Assembly: GCA_030068145.1 (NCBI GenBank)
Contig: JAPJBO010000154.1
Location: 1-64,000 of the forward strand
Origin: Diplonema papillatum
Taxonomy: Eukaryota > Euglenozoa > Diplonemea > Diplonemida > Diplonemidae
Length of the DNA: 64,000 bases
Reading direction: 5' to 3'
Position 1 is the stretch's first letter. Each line of letters opens with the position of its first letter. Shown here one piece after another: positions 61,098 to 64,000 of the stretch. The notes under the pieces are model-generated. The model saw only the letters and a list, made by a program, of their open reading frames with translations. It was not told where the DNA came from and searched no databases. The translations under genes and the position numbers were made by a program.

Positions 61098-61335
61098 GAA
61101 ATACTCGACGTAGCTGCTTCGACTCCGAATGGACACCACCGTGTGTTGTTTTCTCACTCAGGACTTTGACCTGTAACACAAACACTGTGTGTTTTGTCGT
61201 GTAGGGGTAGACCCGCATGACCTCACGTCCGTTCAACACGTGGTTCGGTAGTTACAGCACTTGGGATCCCTTCTGTTCTTTGTCGGGCAGCATCGTCGAG
61301 CATTTCCTTTCGAGCTGGCGCTTGTGTAAAAAAAA
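61098..61335 (+). repeat. Family B copy with an internal deletion
   Basis: GAAATACTCGACGTAGCTGC to GGCGCTTGTGTAAAAAAA. About 50 bp after CCGAATGGA are missing. Confidence 0.85.
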
Positions 61336-61622
61336 TGACAAGAGCACTAGTAAGAATGACTAGTGGAACCTCAAGATTTCTTGCTAGTAAGATCATCACC
61401 ATGAAATGACTCGTGAATGTGCACCGTGATATACAAACATCCATCCCCCTTCTGGACGATGCACGGAAGCCGAGGCAGGAACGAGAAACGCCGCTCACCC
61501 ACTGTCTGAAAAGCTGAACCTTGCTGCTCGCAGGTAGCGCCTACGCACAGTGAGTGGGGTTGGCTGCCCAGTTCCTTTCCCCGCCCACCCCCTGTCGTTT
61601 TCTCGGAAAAGGATCCAACAAA

Positions 61623-61870
61623 CATGCCTTCGCTCTTTCGCTATCCTTTCAAAAAACTGTTGCGTTGACGCATCCACACTTTTTTTTGAGCAGGCCGAGT
61701 ATGTGCCTTTTCTTCAGACTGTTCTTCTTCTTTTTCACCTGAGAATGTCTTGAGTTAGGGATCTCCATGCGAAGCACGGACATGTAAACAGTGACAGTGA
61801 CATGATCTTCAGTTTGGTGTTGGTTCGCTCATTGCTCAGGTACATTTTTGGAACACATTGCAATGTCTCG
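61623..61870 (+). repeat. Family F, long copy
   Basis: It includes the middle block GTGCCTTTTCTTCAGACTGT and CACCTGAGAATGTCTTGAG that is missing at 39473. Confidence 0.85.
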
Positions 61871-62014
61871 AAAAAATGAACTCCGGTCCGTCACCCTCCC
61901 GCCAGAGCCGCACTGTCTTCTTCTTACGGTGGCGATCTGCGAAGTAAACCCGGGGAGAGCACAAGGGACATGGGGTTGCCGTGCAGCGCCAAGGGGGACC
62001 CGTGGGGAAGAAAA

Positions 62015-62335
62015 AGCCATAGTTTAGTGTTTAGACAGAATCTTGCCTCTCGTGTATGTTTGATGCTAGGGGGAAAACCTTGTTTAATGTTTAGGCAGAA
62101 CACTGCCTCGCATGCATGTTTGATGCTAGCATCAAGCCTTCGTCGAAGAAAGTGTAAAATAAAATAGGGGGGAAACTTAGTTTAATGTTTAGGCAGGACA
62201 CTGCCTCTCGTGCATGTTTGATGCTAGCATCAAGTCTTCTTCGAAGAGAGTGTAAAGTAGAAAAGGGAAAAGGAAAAGGGTAAAGGGGTCACGGGGAGTG
62301 TAAGACTCCGCAGGTAGGGTATGAAACCTTGAGGG
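62015..62335 (+). repeat. Family H, three successive units
   Basis: The unit is CTTAGTTTAATGTTTAGGCA, GGACACTGCCTCTCGTGCAT, GTTTGATGCTAGCATCAAGT, CTTCTTCGAAGAGAGTGTAA. It contains the perfect palindrome TTGATGCTAGCATCAA and a CTTCGAAG palindrome. The first unit is cut after GATGCTAG. After the third unit comes GGGAGTGTAAGACTCC (5-bp hairpin) and GGGTATGAAACCTTG, as at 18008. Confidence 0.85.
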
Positions 62336-62631
62336 ACTAGTCCTCTTTATTCTTTTTTCACCGCGGTGTTGTGTGCACCTCGTTCTTCGGGCGCAGGGGG
62401 AGGGAACCCTTTCGAGCTTGAAGAAGAAGAAAGGGCACCTGTTCGTTTGCGTGCTTCGCTGAAAGCTGCAGCCGCGCAAGAGAGCAGAGGATGAGGAGAA
62501 GATTGGAACGTCCTCGTTTGGTGGTGGGAGGGGGTCGGCAAAGGAAGGTACGTCTTGCCGGGAGAAAACGAAAGGCTCCGGGGTTCTGGCACAGCAAAGG
62601 GGAAGCAGCCCATGTTGTACCTGTGCCTTTT

Positions 62632-62692
62632 TTTAGAACGAAGGTTCGCTTGAAACTCCGGGGTTTTAAAGTCTCCGGGTTGACTTTTTTTC
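62632..62692 (+). repeat. Family A, core copy
   Basis: TTAGAACGAAGGTTCGCTTG, AAACTCCGGGGTTTTAAAGT, CTCCGGGTTGAC. Confidence 0.82.
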
Positions 62693-62891
62693 TAACATTG
62701 TGCGTTGGGGGCTGAGCATCGTCTCGTGTTGGGTGCCAAGTGTGCGCATCGAAGAGAACTTCAGATTCTATGAATGTGTGAAGGAAGTGTGTGGCCGGCT
62801 TGTCGCTGCGTTGCAGGGTGCGGGAATTCTAGATAACGCTACTGCAAATATGCAACCGCCGTGTTTTTTCTTTTTTTGCGCGGGGGGGGAA

Positions 62892-63174
62892 GAAATACTC
62901 GACGTAGCTGCTTCGACTCCGAAAGGAAGGGAGGAAAGAAAGAGGGGCAAATACAATACAAACACAATGTGATTTGTTCTTCGCTTACACCACCGTGTGT
63001 TGTTTTCTCACTCAGGACTTTGACCTGTTGTGTTTGTGTGATTTGTCGTGTAGGGGTAAACCCGCATGACCTCAACACGTGGTTCGGTAGTTACGGCAAT
63101 TGGGATCCCTTCTGTTCTTTGTCAAGCAGCATCGTCGAGCATTTCCTTTCAAGCTGGCGCTTATGTGAAAAAAA
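62892..63174 (+). repeat. Family B, complete copy
   Basis: GAAATACTCGACGTAGCTGC to CAAGCTGGCGCTTATGTGAA. Confidence 0.88.
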
Positions 63175-63398
63175 TATGCCTTCGCTCTTTCGCTATCCTT
63201 TCAAAAACTGTTGCGTAGCCGAGTTTGGGCCCTCTCTTCAGGTTGTTCTTCTTCTTTTTCACCTGGTATGTCTTGAGTTAGGGATCTAACCATGTGAAGC
63301 ACGGACATGTAAACTGTGACAGTGACGTGATCTTCAGTTTGGTGTTGGTTCGCTCATGCTAAGGCTTACATTTTTGGAACACATTGCAATGTCTCGAA
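63175..63398 (+). repeat. Family F, directly after family B
   Basis: ATGCCTTCGCTCTTTCGCTA starts in the A-run that ends family B; the copy runs to GGAACACATTGCAATGTCTC. Confidence 0.85.
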
Positions 63399-63607
63399 AG
63401 AAAAAAAGCAGAGGGGAACGCGGCTTTTTTCTTGAGGCAAATCTTCGTTGGGATGTATGGGTACGATAACTGCCTTTTCTGCGTGTTTGACGCAATGCAT
63501 CAGTCTCTTCGAAAGAAGAACGAAGAGCAAGGTTCTGTATACGCAAAGACGTGAGACCACGAGGGACGGGGTCTCGTTTTCGGGAGGGCCTCTTTTTTTT
63601 TTTGTTT

Positions 63608-63845
63608 TTTTTTTTTTCCTGTTGACAACTTGTGTCAGACTAGCCCACCCGGGGGTGGTTGATTCCTTCAGGCAGAGTCTCCCCGTCCTGAGCTTTGTTT
63701 GGGTCCAAGATGATGGGCGCCCTTCGGCTATTTATTTCTTTTTCCCTCTTTCTCATACTTTTCATTTTATTGGGTTGCGTCTTCTTTTTTTGTGTTTCCG
63801 ACGATCCGAATGGACGTACAGATTGGTGTCTTTCGACCTTTTGGA
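63608..63845 (+). repeat. Family I plus the block shared with 13925
   Basis: 63608-63785 nearly repeats 42338-42516. It then continues with TTTCCGACGATCCGAATGGA and CGTACAGATTGGTGTCTTTC, as at 13935. Confidence 0.85.
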
Positions 63846-64000
63846 TGCTTGTGAAGTTCAGCTTAGTGCGTGCTTGTGGTGATCGGTGGGGTTCCCAAAA
63901 GAAAAATGTTTTTTTTTTTTTTTTTTTTCTTTTTTTTTTTTTTGCCTGTCCTTAGTCGCGGTGTTGTGCGCACTGCAGTGACCGATTCGGGGTGTTTTCG

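Overview
This window is eukaryotic nuclear DNA, most probably from a repeat-rich protist such as an alveolate or chromerid-type alga. The evidence is spliced genes with GT-AG introns, armadillo and MIB/HERC2 domains, long (TG)n tracts, dispersed repeats at high density, and relics of nuclear-type SSU and LSU rRNA. There are no operons or bacterial signals. The lineage is an inference; no diagnostic sequence (for example a known spliced leader) was found.

Layout. 0.2-8.1 kb (minus): one spliced armadillo-repeat gene. Its phase-0 introns hold repeats, a 480-bp (TG)n tract, an 81-bp tandem array and a scrambled, divergent set of LSU rRNA pieces. 8.8-10 kb: tandem repeats joined to an LSU piece and the 5' end of an SSU rRNA. 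10-13.3 kb: uncertain coding relics, including a possible non-LTR retrotransposon tail. 14.8 kb: a 35-bp hairpin array. 15.2-17.6 kb (minus): a gene with a C-terminal ubiquitin-like domain, with truncated copies on both sides. 17.8-20.8 kb (minus): a gene with a MIB/HERC2 domain and a poly-Ser tract, again with truncated copies on both sides. 21.1-21.4 kb: a small predicted secreted coiled-coil protein. 22-64 kb: mostly non-coding, filled with at least ten dispersed repeat families (named A-J here), a mariner-type relic (24.0 kb), a possible structured RNA (26.3 kb), a 28-bp minisatellite (29.3-30 kb), a 32-bp array (32.1 kb), a 7-copy 208/224-bp array with intron-like signals (35.6-37.1 kb), a 320-bp inverted repeat (47.2/49.9 kb), a Crypton-like tyrosine recombinase fragment (51.7 kb), a second (TG)n tract (54.9 kb) and a few isolated candidate exons.

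Common theme. The three clear genes share a strand, and each has adjacent truncated copies of its own exons. rRNA pieces have been broken, inverted and reordered. Dispersed families are nested in each other, and one carries a gene fragment. Together this suggests frequent local duplication and capture of sequence rather than a cluster of co-working genes. All family names, alignments and splice sites come from reading the sequence by eye; none was confirmed by a search.
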